A stretch of DNA of 36,446 bases from Rhodobiaceae bacterium (lineage in GTDB: Bacteria > Pseudomonadota > Alphaproteobacteria > RS24). The notes under the pieces are model-generated. The model saw nothing but the letters and a program-made list of their open reading frames with translations. It was not told the DNA's origin and searched no databases. Each line of letters opens with the position of its first letter. The stretch's first letter is position 1. The stretch covers positions 1 through 36,446 of the forward strand of contig PBLK01000026.1 of assembly GCA_002721725.1 (NCBI GenBank), in the 5' to 3' direction. Shown piece by piece: positions 24,406 to 36,446 of this stretch. The translations under genes and the position numbers were made by a program.

Positions 24406-24930
24406 ATGACAGACACAAGCGATGATTCTGGCGACATTTATAAATATGCAGATCGCGCCCAAGCGGCGCTTCTCGATATGGTGCGCAAAGTTATGCAGGA
24501 AGCCGCATCAGAAGGCCTCCCCGGCGGGCATCATTTTTACATCACCTATTTCACCCATGCTGAGGGGGTGGTGATTTCCGACAGGCTGCGCGCTCAGCAC
24601 CCGGAAGAAATAACCATTGTGCTGCAAAACCAGTTTGAAGATTTACAAATTGAACAAGACGCGTTTCAAGTGACGCTGAGTTTCAATGATACGCCGGAGA
24701 GATTGACCGTGCCCTTTACTGCCGTCAGTAAATTTTATGACCCCAGCGTTGCTTTCGGCCTGATGTTTGATGTCGAAGCACCCAATGTCGAATTGGCTGC
24801 CATTGAAGACCAAGACAGCATTGTCGATGCCATTTTATCGGCTGAGGAGACACAATCGGATGCGCCGAGCGCGCCCGATAGTGGAAAAAAAGGCGAAGTT
24901 GTCAGCCTTGATAGCTTTCGCGATAAATAG
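24406..24930 (+). CDS. sspB: SspB, ClpXP adaptor for tmRNA-tagged proteins
   Basis: This 174-residue protein matches the alphaproteobacterial SspB family (stringent starvation protein B-like). SspB binds the N-terminal part of the tmRNA tag and tethers the substrate to ClpXP. The substrate-binding beta domain covers about residues 10-130, with GGHHFYITYFTHAEGVVISDRLR, EEITIVLQNQFEDLQ, LTVPFTAVSKFYDPSVAFGLMF. An acidic, low-complexity linker (about 132-158) follows, and the tail GEVVSLDSFRDK probably docks on ClpX. It starts 37 bases after the tmRNA terminator stem. fumC follows after 92 bases, a neighbourhood I recall from other alphaproteobacteria. Confidence 0.92.
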   Translation: MTDTSDDSGDIYKYADRAQAALLDMVRKVMQEAASEGLPGGHHFYITYFTHAEGVVISDRLRAQHPEEITIVLQNQFEDLQIEQDAFQVTLSFNDTPERLTVPFTAVSKFYDPSVAFGLMFDVEAPNVELAAIEDQDSIVDAILSAEETQSDAPSAPDSGKKGEVVSLDSFRDK

Positions 24931-25022
24931 TTTTCAACGCTTGGTGTTAGCCGATATATTGGCGGCATGGGGTCGCCGTGCTAGACCGAAGACAGATTAA
25001 AAATTCCATTGGAGAATGAAAA

Positions 25023-26414
25023 ATGGCCGATACGCGCACCGAAACCGATAGCTTTGGCCCGCTGGAGGTTGCGGCGGACAAATATTGGGGCGCACAAACG
25101 CAACGCTCGCTCGGCAATTTCAAAATCGGCACGGAAACCATGCCGCTGCCGCTGGTGCGGGCGCTCGGCATTGTCAAAATGTCAGCCGCCAAAGCCAATA
25201 TGAAACTCGACAATTTGGAAAAAGAGATTGGCGAGGCCATTGTCAGCGCCGCCGGTGAAGTTGCGGAAGGCAAGCTGAACGATCATTTCCCGCTTGTTGT
25301 TTGGCAAACCGGCTCGGGTACGCAGTCAAACATGAACTCCAATGAGGTTATCTCGAACCGCGCCATTGAAATGCTGGATGGTACGATGGGTTCGAAAGAG
25401 CCGGTGCACCCGAATGATCATTGCAATCGCAGCCAATCATCCAATGACACGTTCCCGACCGCCATGCACATAGCGGCGGCGGAAGAAATCGTTCATATGC
25501 TGGTGCCGAGCCTGCAGCAATTGCACAATGCGCTGAATGATAAGGCGCAGAGCTTCAAAGATATTATCAAAATCGGCCGCACCCATACACAAGACGCAAC
25601 ACCTCTGACATTGGGGCAAGAATTTTCCGGCTATGTCGCTATGGTGGCAAACGGCATTACGCGCGTCGAAGCCGTGTTGCCGAAACTCTATGAATTGGCG
25701 CAAGGCGGCACGGCGGTCGGCACAGGCATTAATGCCAAAATCGGTTTTGCCGAAAAATTTGCCGATGAAGTAGCGGCCTATACCAAACTGCCCTTCGTTA
25801 CCGCACCGAATAAATTTGAGGCTTTGGCAACGCATGACGCTATGGTCGAGGCGCATGGCGCACTGAATGAAGTGGCTGTCTCCTTGTTCAAAATCGCCAA
25901 TGATATTCGCCTGCTCGGCTCCGGCCCGCGCTCTGGCCTCGGCGAGTTGAGCCTGCCGGAAAATGAGCCCGGCTCCTCCATCATGCCGGGCAAGGTCAAC
26001 CCGACCCAATGCGAAGCGCTGACAATGGTGTGCGCGCAAGTGATGGGCAATAATACGGCGGTATCGTTTGCCGGTTCGCAAGGTCATTTTGAGTTGAATG
26101 TTTATAAGCCGGTGATTGCCGCCAATGTGCTGCAATCCATTCGCTTGCTCGGCGATGCGGCGGTCAGCTTCTCAAATAATTGCGTTGTCGGCATTAAAGC
26201 CAATGAAGACAATATCGCCGCGCTGATGGAACGCTCGCTCATGCTGGTCACGGCTCTGGCCCCGAAAATCGGTTATGACAATGCCACCACTGTCGCCAAG
26301 ACGGCGCATAAAAACGGCACGACTTTGCGCGAAGAGGCGGTCAAAGGCGGCTATGTGACGGAAGAAGAATTCGACACGATTGTGCGCCCCGAAGACATGA
26401 TTGCGCCGAAATAG
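25023..26414 (+). CDS. fumC: Fumarate hydratase class II
   Basis: FumC (463 residues, usual length) interconverts fumarate and malate in the TCA cycle without an Fe-S cluster. Signatures seen are [22 protein letters not shown] near the N-terminus, [18 protein letters not shown], the [20 protein letters not shown] active-site segment, [20 protein letters not shown], and the superfamily loop [16 protein letters not shown]. These separate it from aspartase and argininosuccinate lyase. GGAG eight bases before the ATG supports the start. It is probably cotranscribed with the small ribbon-helix-helix gene that starts 24 bases later. Confidence 0.96.
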   Translation: MADTRTETDSFGPLEVAADKYWGAQTQRSLGNFKIGTETMPLPLVRALGIVKMSAAKANMKLDNLEKEIGEAIVSAAGEVAEGKLNDHFPLVVWQTGSGTQSNMNSNEVISNRAIEMLDGTMGSKEPVHPNDHCNRSQSSNDTFPTAMHIAAAEEIVHMLVPSLQQLHNALNDKAQSFKDIIKIGRTHTQDATPLTLGQEFSGYVAMVANGITRVEAVLPKLYELAQGGTAVGTGINAKIGFAEKFADEVAAYTKLPFVTAPNKFEALATHDAMVEAHGALNEVAVSLFKIANDIRLLGSGPRSGLGELSLPENEPGSSIMPGKVNPTQCEALTMVCAQVMGNNTAVSFAGSQGHFELNVYKPVIAANVLQSIRLLGDAAVSFSNNCVVGIKANEDNIAALMERSLMLVTALAPKIGYDNATTVAKTAHKNGTTLREEAVKGGYVTEEEFDTIVRPEDMIAPK

Positions 26415-26438
26415 GCTGATATTGAATAGGCAGCGGGC

Positions 26439-26654
26439 ATGAAACCCGAAAAACGCTCCATCACCATTGCCGGTCACGCAACCAGCGTATCATTGGAACC
26501 GCTTTTTTGGGACGCGCTGAAAGAAATGGCAGCGCAAAACAAGCAATCAGTGCCTGACCTTATTCGCCAATTGGATGCCGAGACCCGCCAAGCCAGCCTG
26601 TCATCTACTCTGCGGGTGGCGGTGTTGCGTTGGGCGCGGCAGCAATCGGGTTAA
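26439..26654 (+). CDS. Ribbon-helix-helix domain protein
   Basis: This 71-residue protein fits the RHH_4 group: KRSITIAGHATSVSLEPLFWDALKEMAAQ, then a second helix and the closing LSSTLRVAVLRW. Such proteins are predicted DNA-binding dimers, but targets for this branch are unknown to me. It lies 24 bases after fumC, which is where I remember it in other alphaproteobacteria. Its last 50 bases lie within the convergent asmA-like gene, so the conserved LSSTLRVAVLRWARQQSG end is encoded opposite that gene's last codons. Confidence 0.85.
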   Translation: MKPEKRSITIAGHATSVSLEPLFWDALKEMAAQNKQSVPDLIRQLDAETRQASLSSTLRVAVLRWARQQSG

Positions 26655-29600
26655 AGGCCGAGGCATCGGCCTTTAAATCGGGCTTTTCCAAATTGCCGGT
26701 AATCTGCCACAGCACGGGTTTTTGGCGGTCAAACGGGTAAAGCGCGAAAGCCGCATCGACTTCCAACCCGACCATGTCCAGCGCCCCCTCAAGCCGCGCT
26801 TCATTCAAACCGTCGGCAAAAACAAAATCACTGCTCGCCGTTTCAATCACGCCATTGCGCATATTGGCGCGCCCGAGACCACGCGCGAAACTCAAACGAT
26901 GAGCGCCGGTATATTGCGCCACCAATTCGGTAGCATTGCCGCTAAAATCATTGGCGCGGACTGCTTCTGCAAAACCGACAGCATCAAAAAAGGTCAATTC
27001 ACCGGGCGCAATTTCAAAGTTCACCTCGCCGCCCAGAGACCCCATGACCGCCCGCGTCGAGCTGCCCCGTCCTTCAAGTCGGAACGCGCCGCTCAGTCCA
27101 GCATCAACCAACGCATCGCCATAGCGCGCCGCTACCAGCATTGACGGATTGACATCATTAAATTGTCCGTCAAATGCAAAGCGCGGAGTAAGCAGGCCGC
27201 CCTCAGCCAGCAAATTGGCTGTCATTGTGCCGCCCAACATAGTCGCGGTCATTTCAGGCGCTTCCAAAACACCCTCGGTCAGCTTCAAGCGTCCGGCCAG
27301 CGTGTCGAGCGTCAATTGGCCGAAACGCATATTGCCGGCACGCAATTCAATATTGGCATCGCCGCGCCCCAGCACGGACCAAGTCAGCCCCTCGTCGCGC
27401 CAGTTTTGCGCTTTGCGTTGCGGCAAAAGCCAACTCATATCGACATTATCAGCCGCAATATTGATATTTAATTGAGGCAAGGTTTCACGTAATTGCAAAA
27501 CCCCCTCGCCCGAAATATGCCCTTGGGAAAAGCTCATATCGAGGCCGGAAAAGCTGACATTGTCGGGCGTTGCCGTCAGCTGAACCTTACCGCCTGCCGC
27601 AACAGATTTTTCTGCACCACTAGGGTCAAGAATCGCCAAAACCTTGGCCAAATTAAATTCCAACGCGCCGCTCAGCGACCGCCCACCAGTGCCCGCCCGC
27701 AAGGAACCGTTTAATGCCAAATTATCATCGGCCAGTGCCATATCGCCGGTAATGGCAAACAAATCATTGCCTGACGCGTTAAGCGTCACCTGCATGCGCC
27801 CGCGCGCCGCATCATCATAAGTGGCGGGCAGAAAAAACAAGGGCGCCAGATTATTGGCCGCACCGTCAAGGCCCAGACTTATTTCAGTGCCGCTCTCAAC
27901 AAAAGCCAGCGAGCGCGCCGGCGTGCTCATGGCAAAATCTAGAGCCATCTCGCCAATATCGCCGCCCGCGGAATACAGCACTTTAGGCCAAGCTTCAGAA
28001 TTGGGCGCAGTCAGGATTATATCCACGGCAAGCCGACTGGCCGCATCGGAATTGAAATAGAGCGGCGCAAAACGAGCCGAGATCGGTGCATCCAGCCAAT
28101 CGGACGACGCGCTTTCAATGGACAGGGACAGCGCGCCATGCGTGGGTATCGTTTCATAATTCAAACTGCCCGTAAGTTGGATATCTGCATTGCTCAAATT
28201 GGACATGTGCATTCTATCGAGCCGCATGGCTTGATTGCGAATTGCACCTCTCACATGAGCGGGCCCAAGCCGCCTTGTATCGACAAATGCGCGTCCCACT
28301 TTTATATCAAAATCAATTTCCCGCGCGTCGTCAGCCTCACGCATAAGCGCCGATAAAAGACGGTTGATTTGCCGTCCAACACCCGCAACACCTCCATCAC
28401 GTGCCGCAGAACCACTAACTACAATGCCCCAATCGGCCAAATCAAGTCGGTTAATGTTGAACAAAACATTTGCCCGCTGCGCCGATAGATCAGGCAGTGT
28501 TATTTGCGCGGAAAAATAATCGTCCCCTAGGCGACCGGCGAGGCCGTTCAGCACCAAACCGTCATCATTGAATTTCACATCCCCGACAAGCGAAGTGCGT
28601 TGCAAATTAGCTTCGTCAACGGTCTCGGCGAAAGCAGAGAAATCAACTCCATAGCGATTGCCAAGCCAAAGCAGAAGCGCCAGCGTATCGGAAGAACGGG
28701 CAGAGAAATTACCATCAAAATGAGGGCGCTGCGCCGCCAAATCAAAACGCCCTGAAGCTAATAGGGAAGACCGAAAAGGCAGGTTAAGATTGAGCCGCTG
28801 CAAGCTCAAATCCTGAGACTTTTGAATAAAAGCGGCGGACAAGTCGGAACCGGTTTCATTGCCAACAATAAATCGCGTCGCCTCAAGCGCCAACGAAACG
28901 CTAAGATCGGGGGCGAGATTGCGCCACAGGCCAGTCAATAGCGCGTCGGGTCTATTGCCGAAATTCGGGCGCAGCAAATCGAGGTCAACAGACCCCGTTG
29001 ATATGCGTCCGTCAAGCATCGGCACTTCGCCTGTCAATCGCGGCCAATTCAACGACATTCGCGCAACGAATACCGTATTCAGCGCTTCGATTTCCAAACT
29101 GTCTGAGCGTAGACCGGAGGGTGAGCCACGCACCAAGCCCGACAGGCTAAGCCGCCGTCCGTCCGGCAAAACAGTTAGCGGAAGGCGCGCTTCAATAGCA
29201 CTAGCAAGCAGATTGTCGGAAACCAGCTCGACCTCGCCATCGAGCCGCCATTGCGCGTCCATATCCGATAAAAATCCGCTGAATTGAAGTTGCTCATTAA
29301 TACCGAGGCCAATCGTCAGTCCAATTTCAATTTCGCGTGCGCGCCTGACAACATTAAGGCCCAAGCGCGCTGCCTGACCACCAGAAAGTGATTTCCGCAA
29401 ACTTATCCGCATGCGTCCATCGCCCTGCTGGGCCGCAAGGATGACCGATAAACCGTCAATATTTGTTTGCCCCGACGGTTGCAACGGGTCAAGGCCGGTA
29501 ATACGAAAATCTCCGTTCAACAGGGTGACCGGCGGCAAAATGATATTGTGCAGGCGGGTCAACATGGCCACCGGGCGCACATTCAGACGTATTTGCACAT

Positions 29601-29937
29601 CGGGGTTCAACAAAATGAAAGCGCGCGACGACACGCGCCCTTGCAGCATTTCGGCGAGGCTTAAATCGACGATAAGCCGCGGCATGGTAGCGGCGAAACG
29701 CGCATCAGCCTCAGTATTAGCGCGGAAACTGACCTTGTCGATAATCACTTGCAACCGTGGGACAAAGCGCAGGCGCACCGCGCCCTCAATTTTCACTGTG
29801 CCTCCGAAACGCGACGATAATTCAGCCTCAATTTGGCTCACCGGCGGCAAAATCTGCACCGTATTGGGCACCATCACCGCGCCGATAACCAGCGAGAGCA
29901 ATAGAAAAATTGCAGAAAGATAGGGAAAGCGCGGCAT
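26605..29937 (-). CDS. AsmA-family protein
   Basis: This large protein of 1110 residues has one N-terminal hydrophobic segment (about residues 6-28) and then a long periplasmic region of short amphipathic beta strands. It matches the AsmA family, with an N-terminal AsmA domain (SSRFGGTVKIEGAVRLRFVPRLQVIIDKVSF) and a C-terminal AsmA_2-type region (about 860-1080, with MTATMLGGTMTANL). AsmA-like proteins are thought to form hydrophobic grooves that move phospholipids between the inner and outer membranes. The length exceeds E. coli AsmA (617) and fits the long alphaproteobacterial forms. The C-terminus is Ala/Pro-rich and overlaps the ribbon-helix-helix gene by 50 bases. It is divergent from uvrD. 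Confidence 0.88.
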   Translation of the reverse strand: MPRFPYLSAIFLLLSLVIGAVMVPNTVQILPPVSQIEAELSSRFGGTVKIEGAVRLRFVPRLQVIIDKVSFRANTEADARFAATMPRLIVDLSLAEMLQGRVSSRAFILLNPDVQIRLNVRPVAMLTRLHNIILPPVTLLNGDFRITGLDPLQPSGQTNIDGLSVILAAQQGDGRMRISLRKSLSGGQAARLGLNVVRRAREIEIGLTIGLGINEQLQFSGFLSDMDAQWRLDGEVELVSDNLLASAIEARLPLTVLPDGRRLSLSGLVRGSPSGLRSDSLEIEALNTVFVARMSLNWPRLTGEVPMLDGRISTGSVDLDLLRPNFGNRPDALLTGLWRNLAPDLSVSLALEATRFIVGNETGSDLSAAFIQKSQDLSLQRLNLNLPFRSSLLASGRFDLAAQRPHFDGNFSARSSDTLALLLWLGNRYGVDFSAFAETVDEANLQRTSLVGDVKFNDDGLVLNGLAGRLGDDYFSAQITLPDLSAQRANVLFNINRLDLADWGIVVSGSAARDGGVAGVGRQINRLLSALMREADDAREIDFDIKVGRAFVDTRRLGPAHVRGAIRNQAMRLDRMHMSNLSNADIQLTGSLNYETIPTHGALSLSIESASSDWLDAPISARFAPLYFNSDAASRLAVDIILTAPNSEAWPKVLYSAGGDIGEMALDFAMSTPARSLAFVESGTEISLGLDGAANNLAPLFFLPATYDDAARGRMQVTLNASGNDLFAITGDMALADDNLALNGSLRAGTGGRSLSGALEFNLAKVLAILDPSGAEKSVAAGGKVQLTATPDNVSFSGLDMSFSQGHISGEGVLQLRETLPQLNINIAADNVDMSWLLPQRKAQNWRDEGLTWSVLGRGDANIELRAGNMRFGQLTLDTLAGRLKLTEGVLEAPEMTATMLGGTMTANLLAEGGLLTPRFAFDGQFNDVNPSMLVAARYGDALVDAGLSGAFRLEGRGSSTRAVMGSLGGEVNFEIAPGELTFFDAVGFAEAVRANDFSGNATELVAQYTGAHRLSFARGLGRANMRNGVIETASSDFVFADGLNEARLEGALDMVGLEVDAAFALYPFDRQKPVLWQITGNLEKPDLKADASAFNPIAAAPNATPPPAE

Positions 29938-29999
29938 GAGGACCTATTGTTATCTCGAGAGGTGACACTAACAATGTCGCAACTGATTGGCTAGATAAG

Positions 30000-30028
30000 T
30001 TCGGTGCAATGGCGCGAAATGCTATAGT
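30000..30028 (+). promoter_or_regulatory. Candidate promoter for uvrD
   Basis: TTCGGT at 30000-30005 and TATAGT at 30023-30028 are 17 bases apart, with a strong -10 box. The expected start point near 30035 gives a short leader of about 20 bases before ATG 30054. Confidence 0.4.
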
Positions 30029-30053
30029 TAGAGAATCAAATTAGGTGACATGC

Positions 30054-32399
30054 ATGGGAAACGATCCGTTCGATTTGGGCGCCGATGCCCCGCCCCCCGC
30101 GCCGCAAGCGGAAGGTGGCAGGATATCTGAGCGTGCCAGTGCGGCTGGGCAAGCGCGCCGCACCGAGCCTTTGCTTGACGGATTGAATGAAGAGCAAATC
30201 GCCGCCGTGACCGCCAGTGACGGCCCGCTTCTGTTGCTGGCCGGAGCCGGAACAGGCAAGACCCGCGCCCTAACTACCCGCATTGCCTATAAAATTGCCA
30301 CGCAACAAGCATGGCCAAGCCATATTCTCGCCGTGACCTTTACCAATAAGGCGGCGCGCGAAATGAAAGAGCGTATCGGCCATATGCTGGGCGAAACCGT
30401 TGAGGGCATGCCCTGGCTCGGCACATTTCACTCATTATCGGCGAAAATATTGCGCATTCACGCGGAATTGGTCGATTTACGGCCCGATTTCACCATTTTG
30501 GACATGGATGACCAAATTCGCCTGCTGAAACAGCTGATTCAGGCCGAAAATATCGACGAAAAGCGCTGGCCCGCACGGCAAATGGCTATTCTCATTGACC
30601 GCTGGAAAAACCGAGGTTGGATGCCGGAAAATGTGCCGGAAGGCGAAGCGGGATTCTTCGGCAATGGCTTGGGGGGTAAGATTTACGCCGATTATCAAAA
30701 ACGGCTAAAAATCCTCAATGCTGCTGATTTCGGCGATTTATTGCTCGAATGTTTGCGCCTGTTCCGCGAAAACGAGGCAGTGCTGAGCGAGTATCAACAA
30801 CGCTTCAAACATATTTTGGTCGACGAATACCAAGATACCAATGCCGTGCAATATCTCTGGCTGCGCTTGCTGGCGCAGGGCCACAATAATATTTGCTGTG
30901 TCGGCGATGATGACCAGTCGATTTACGGCTGGCGCGGGGCCGAAGTTGACAATATTTTGCGCTTTGAAAAAGATTTTGAAGGCGCGCAAGTCATTCGGCT
31001 GGAACGTAATTATCGCTCAACGCCGAATATTTTGGGTGCCGCCTCCGGGCTGATTGCCGCCAATGAAAGCCGCCTCGGCAAAACCTTATGGACCGACAGC
31101 AATGAAGATGGCGAGCCGGTAAAGGTGCGCGGCGTGTGGGATGGCGAAGAAGAAGCGCGGATGACGGCCGATGATATTGAAGCCTATCAACGCAGCGGTC
31201 AGGCGCTTAATGAAATGGCGGTGCTGGTGCGCGCCTCGTTCCAAATGCGCGAATTTGAAGACCGTTTTATTTCTTTGGGTATTCCCTATCGCGTGATTGG
31301 CGGCCCGCGCTTTTACGAGCGTGCCGAAATTCGCGATGCCAATGCTTATTTGCGGCTGATTGCGCAAATTGATGATGATTTGGCGTTTGAGCGGATTTGC
31401 AACAAACCACGCCGCGGCCTCGGCAATGTCGCCATGCAGACATTGCAAAATGCGGCGCGCGGGCAAGGCAAATCGCTGTTCCGCATGGCCGAAGACATTA
31501 TCGATACGGAAGAATTGAAACCGGCAGCGCGACGCGCTTTGACGGGCTTTGTGCGCGCCGTCACCCATTGGCGCTCTTTGGTCGATACCATGACGCATAC
31601 GGAGCTGGCCGAACTGGTGCTCGATGAAAGCGGCTATACCGCCATGTGGCAGGCCGATAAGTCACCCGATGCACCGGGCAAATTGGAAAATTTGAAAGAA
31701 CTTGTGCGTTCAATGGAAGAATTTGAGACGCTGACCGGCTATCTCGAACATATTTCTTTGGTCATGGAAGCCGCCAATGACGACAATGAAGACAAAGTCT
31801 CCATCATGACGCTGCACGCCGCCAAAGGGCTGGAATTTGAAAGCGTGTTTCTGCCCGGGTGGGAAGAAGGCCTGTTTCCCCATCAACGCAGCCTTGATGA
31901 AAGCGGCACCAAAGGCTTGGAAGAAGAGCGCCGCCTCGCCTATGTCGGCATTACCCGCGCCAAGCAGCGCGCCACCATCAGCTTTGCCGGCAATCGCCGC
32001 ACGCATGGCCAATGGAATGCGGCCCTGCCCTCGCGCTTTATTGATGAATTGCCGGAATCCCATGTCGAGGTGGCCGAAAGCGACCATGCCGTCGGCGGTT
32101 TTTCAAACCAAAGCCGTTTCAATAATGATTTTTCCACGTCAAGCTATAACAGCCCCGGTTGGCAACGCGCGCAAAACAATCGCAGCTCTTATAAACACAG
32201 CGCACCACCGACGATTAATGCGCGCGCCGAGCCGGTTGTTTCTTCCGTGAGCAGCAGCGCGTTTAAACGCGGCGAGCGCATATTCCATCAGAAATTCGGC
32301 TATGGCCGCATTGAAGCGATTGAAGGCAATAAGCTGACCGTGGCCTTTGAAAAAGCAGGAACCAAAAAAGTGCTCGATAATTATGTCGAAAAGCACTGA
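30054..32399 (+). CDS. uvrD: UvrD/PcrA-type superfamily 1 DNA helicase
   Basis: This 781-residue 3'-5' helicase acts in nucleotide excision and mismatch repair. All SF1A motifs are seen: the Q motif LNEEQIAAV, Walker A AGAGTGKT, VDEYQDTN (II), GDDDQSIYGWRGA (III), RNYRST (IV), VSIMTLHAAKGLEFESVF (V) and EERRLAYVGITRAK (VI). The C-terminal KRGERIFHQKFGYGRIEAIEGNKLTVAFEKAGTKKVL is the Tudor-like domain of UvrD/PcrA. ATG 30054 is preferred to GTG 30045 because AGGTG then lies six bases upstream. A non-conserved N-terminal extension of about 40 residues is Pro/Ala-rich. Confidence 0.95.
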   Translation: MGNDPFDLGADAPPPAPQAEGGRISERASAAGQARRTEPLLDGLNEEQIAAVTASDGPLLLLAGAGTGKTRALTTRIAYKIATQQAWPSHILAVTFTNKAAREMKERIGHMLGETVEGMPWLGTFHSLSAKILRIHAELVDLRPDFTILDMDDQIRLLKQLIQAENIDEKRWPARQMAILIDRWKNRGWMPENVPEGEAGFFGNGLGGKIYADYQKRLKILNAADFGDLLLECLRLFRENEAVLSEYQQRFKHILVDEYQDTNAVQYLWLRLLAQGHNNICCVGDDDQSIYGWRGAEVDNILRFEKDFEGAQVIRLERNYRSTPNILGAASGLIAANESRLGKTLWTDSNEDGEPVKVRGVWDGEEEARMTADDIEAYQRSGQALNEMAVLVRASFQMREFEDRFISLGIPYRVIGGPRFYERAEIRDANAYLRLIAQIDDDLAFERICNKPRRGLGNVAMQTLQNAARGQGKSLFRMAEDIIDTEELKPAARRALTGFVRAVTHWRSLVDTMTHTELAELVLDESGYTAMWQADKSPDAPGKLENLKELVRSMEEFETLTGYLEHISLVMEAANDDNEDKVSIMTLHAAKGLEFESVFLPGWEEGLFPHQRSLDESGTKGLEEERRLAYVGITRAKQRATISFAGNRRTHGQWNAALPSRFIDELPESHVEVAESDHAVGGFSNQSRFNNDFSTSSYNSPGWQRAQNNRSSYKHSAPPTINARAEPVVSSVSSSAFKRGERIFHQKFGYGRIEAIEGNKLTVAFEKAGTKKVLDNYVEKH

Positions 32400-32406
32400 T
32401 GGCTAT

Positions 32407-33231
32407 ATGCCCGCCACTTGGAAACTGAGTTTCGCCACAGTCGATAAGGCTGCAGCCGAGGAAGCGCTGGAAACTTTCGGCGTAACCATTTGGGCCACCG
32501 ATGTCGATAATCAAGTGACACAGTTTGAGGTTTATTTCGAAACAGAACCCGATTTGACCGGTTTGGTTTTACCGGCGGATGCAAAGGTGGAAGTCATTGC
32601 CTTGCCCGATAAAGATTGGGTAAGCGAAAGCCAAAAAGGCCTGCCACCCGTGATTGTGCCGCCGTTTTATTTGCATGGCAGCCATGATGTGCCACGCGGT
32701 GGCGGCTGGCTGAATATAGAAATGCAAGCGGGCAATGCTTTCGGCTCCGGTCATCACGGCACGACACAAGGCTGCTTGGCTTTGCTGGCCGCGCATATGA
32801 AAACGCATCGCCCGCGCCATATTGCCGATATTGGCTGCGGCTCGGGGGTGCTGGCCATCGCTGCTGCGAAAGCCGGATGCCGAAATATTTTGGCCAGCGA
32901 TAACGACCCGATCGCTGTCGCAATGAGCACCGCCAATATGCGATTAAACGGCGTTACCCCGCGCATGACTTGCTTTACCGCTGAGGGGATGGCGCATCGC
33001 GCCTATCAGGCAAAGCGCTTTGATTTGATTTTGGCCAATATATTGGCCGCGCCATTGCGTGATTTGGCGGCTGATTTCAAATGCCATTTAAGGCTGCATG
33101 GGCGGGTGATCGTGTCCGGCATTCTAAATGAGCAAGCACGCCGCGTCATGGCGCACTATCGTGCTCATGATTTGATGGTAGAACGGAAAATTGTCATTGG
33201 GGCATGGACGAGCCTCTGCTTTAAGCGATAA
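32407..33231 (+). CDS. prmA: Ribosomal protein L11 methyltransferase
   Basis: PrmA trimethylates ribosomal protein L11. The 274-residue form starting at ATG 32407 has an N-terminal L11-recognition domain (about residues 1-90) and a C-terminal Rossmann methyltransferase domain with the SAM-binding motif ADIGCGSGVLAIAAAKAG, then ASDNDPIAV, and the NILAAPL motif IV typical of PrmA. The GNAFGSGHHGTTQGCL segment before it is also characteristic. An ATG at 32383 is in frame and overlaps uvrD by 17 bases; neither has a strong ribosome-binding site. I prefer 32407 because it gives the family's usual short lead before the first Trp. It is probably cotranscribed with uvrD. Confidence 0.92.
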   Translation: MPATWKLSFATVDKAAAEEALETFGVTIWATDVDNQVTQFEVYFETEPDLTGLVLPADAKVEVIALPDKDWVSESQKGLPPVIVPPFYLHGSHDVPRGGGWLNIEMQAGNAFGSGHHGTTQGCLALLAAHMKTHRPRHIADIGCGSGVLAIAAAKAGCRNILASDNDPIAVAMSTANMRLNGVTPRMTCFTAEGMAHRAYQAKRFDLILANILAAPLRDLAADFKCHLRLHGRVIVSGILNEQARRVMAHYRAHDLMVERKIVIGAWTSLCFKR

Positions 33232-33239
33232 TATGCGGC

Positions 33240-36446
<3,207 letters not shown>

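Overview
The window is a gene-dense stretch of chromosome from an alphaproteobacterium. The evidence is a circularly permuted two-piece tmRNA gene with an alphaproteobacterial-type tag, an alpha-type SspB, DUF2065, DUF1737 and ribbon-helix-helix proteins in familiar alphaproteobacterial neighbourhoods, and the gene orders leuA-mreBCD-mrdA-rodA and hflK-hflC-DUF2065-degP. Base composition looks moderate (about half G+C by eye). I could not place the species. I see no insertion sequence, prophage, CRISPR array, rRNA or tRNA; this is core housekeeping DNA.

Layout. Positions 1-1385 (+): the end of a DUF3108-type protein, a cold-shock protein and a glutaredoxin. Positions 1388-10089 (-): a compact unit of leuA leader, leuA, mreB, mreC, mreD, mrdA (PBP2), rodA and an M20 peptidase, mostly joined by 1-4 base overlaps. 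Positions 10206-11138 (-): a LysR regulator. Positions 11316-15721 (-): miaA, ilvI, ilvH and ilvC. serB (+) is divergent from miaA. Positions 16650-20403 (-): hflK, hflC, DUF2065 and a DegP-type protease. Positions 20576-21789 (+): mrp and DUF1737. Positions 21770-23978 (-): thyA, folA and an SMP-30 protein. Positions 24056-24930 (+): two-piece tmRNA followed by its adaptor gene sspB, then fumC and a ribbon-helix-helix protein. A large AsmA-like gene (-) follows, then uvrD, prmA and pepP (+), and ligA (-), which runs off the window end.

How the genes work together. Branched-chain amino acid synthesis is split between leuA and ilvIHC. The mre/mrd genes form the elongation machine for lateral wall synthesis. 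HflKC, DUF2065, DegP, tmRNA and SspB all serve protein quality control. thyA and folA couple dTMP synthesis to folate recycling.

Most notable observations. (1) An unannotated 38-codon leader ORF before leuA ends in a leucine-codon cluster. Its stop codon lies inside a hairpin, and its leucine codons are exactly complementary over 8 bases to the leuA ribosome-binding site. (2) The two-piece tmRNA sits directly beside the gene for the adaptor that recognises its tag. (3) Every convergent gene pair here has almost no space or overlaps, by up to 50 bases. (4) SerB has Glu in place of the second catalytic Asp, and Mrp lacks the CxxC pair. I found no clear evidence of a wholly new multi-gene system.
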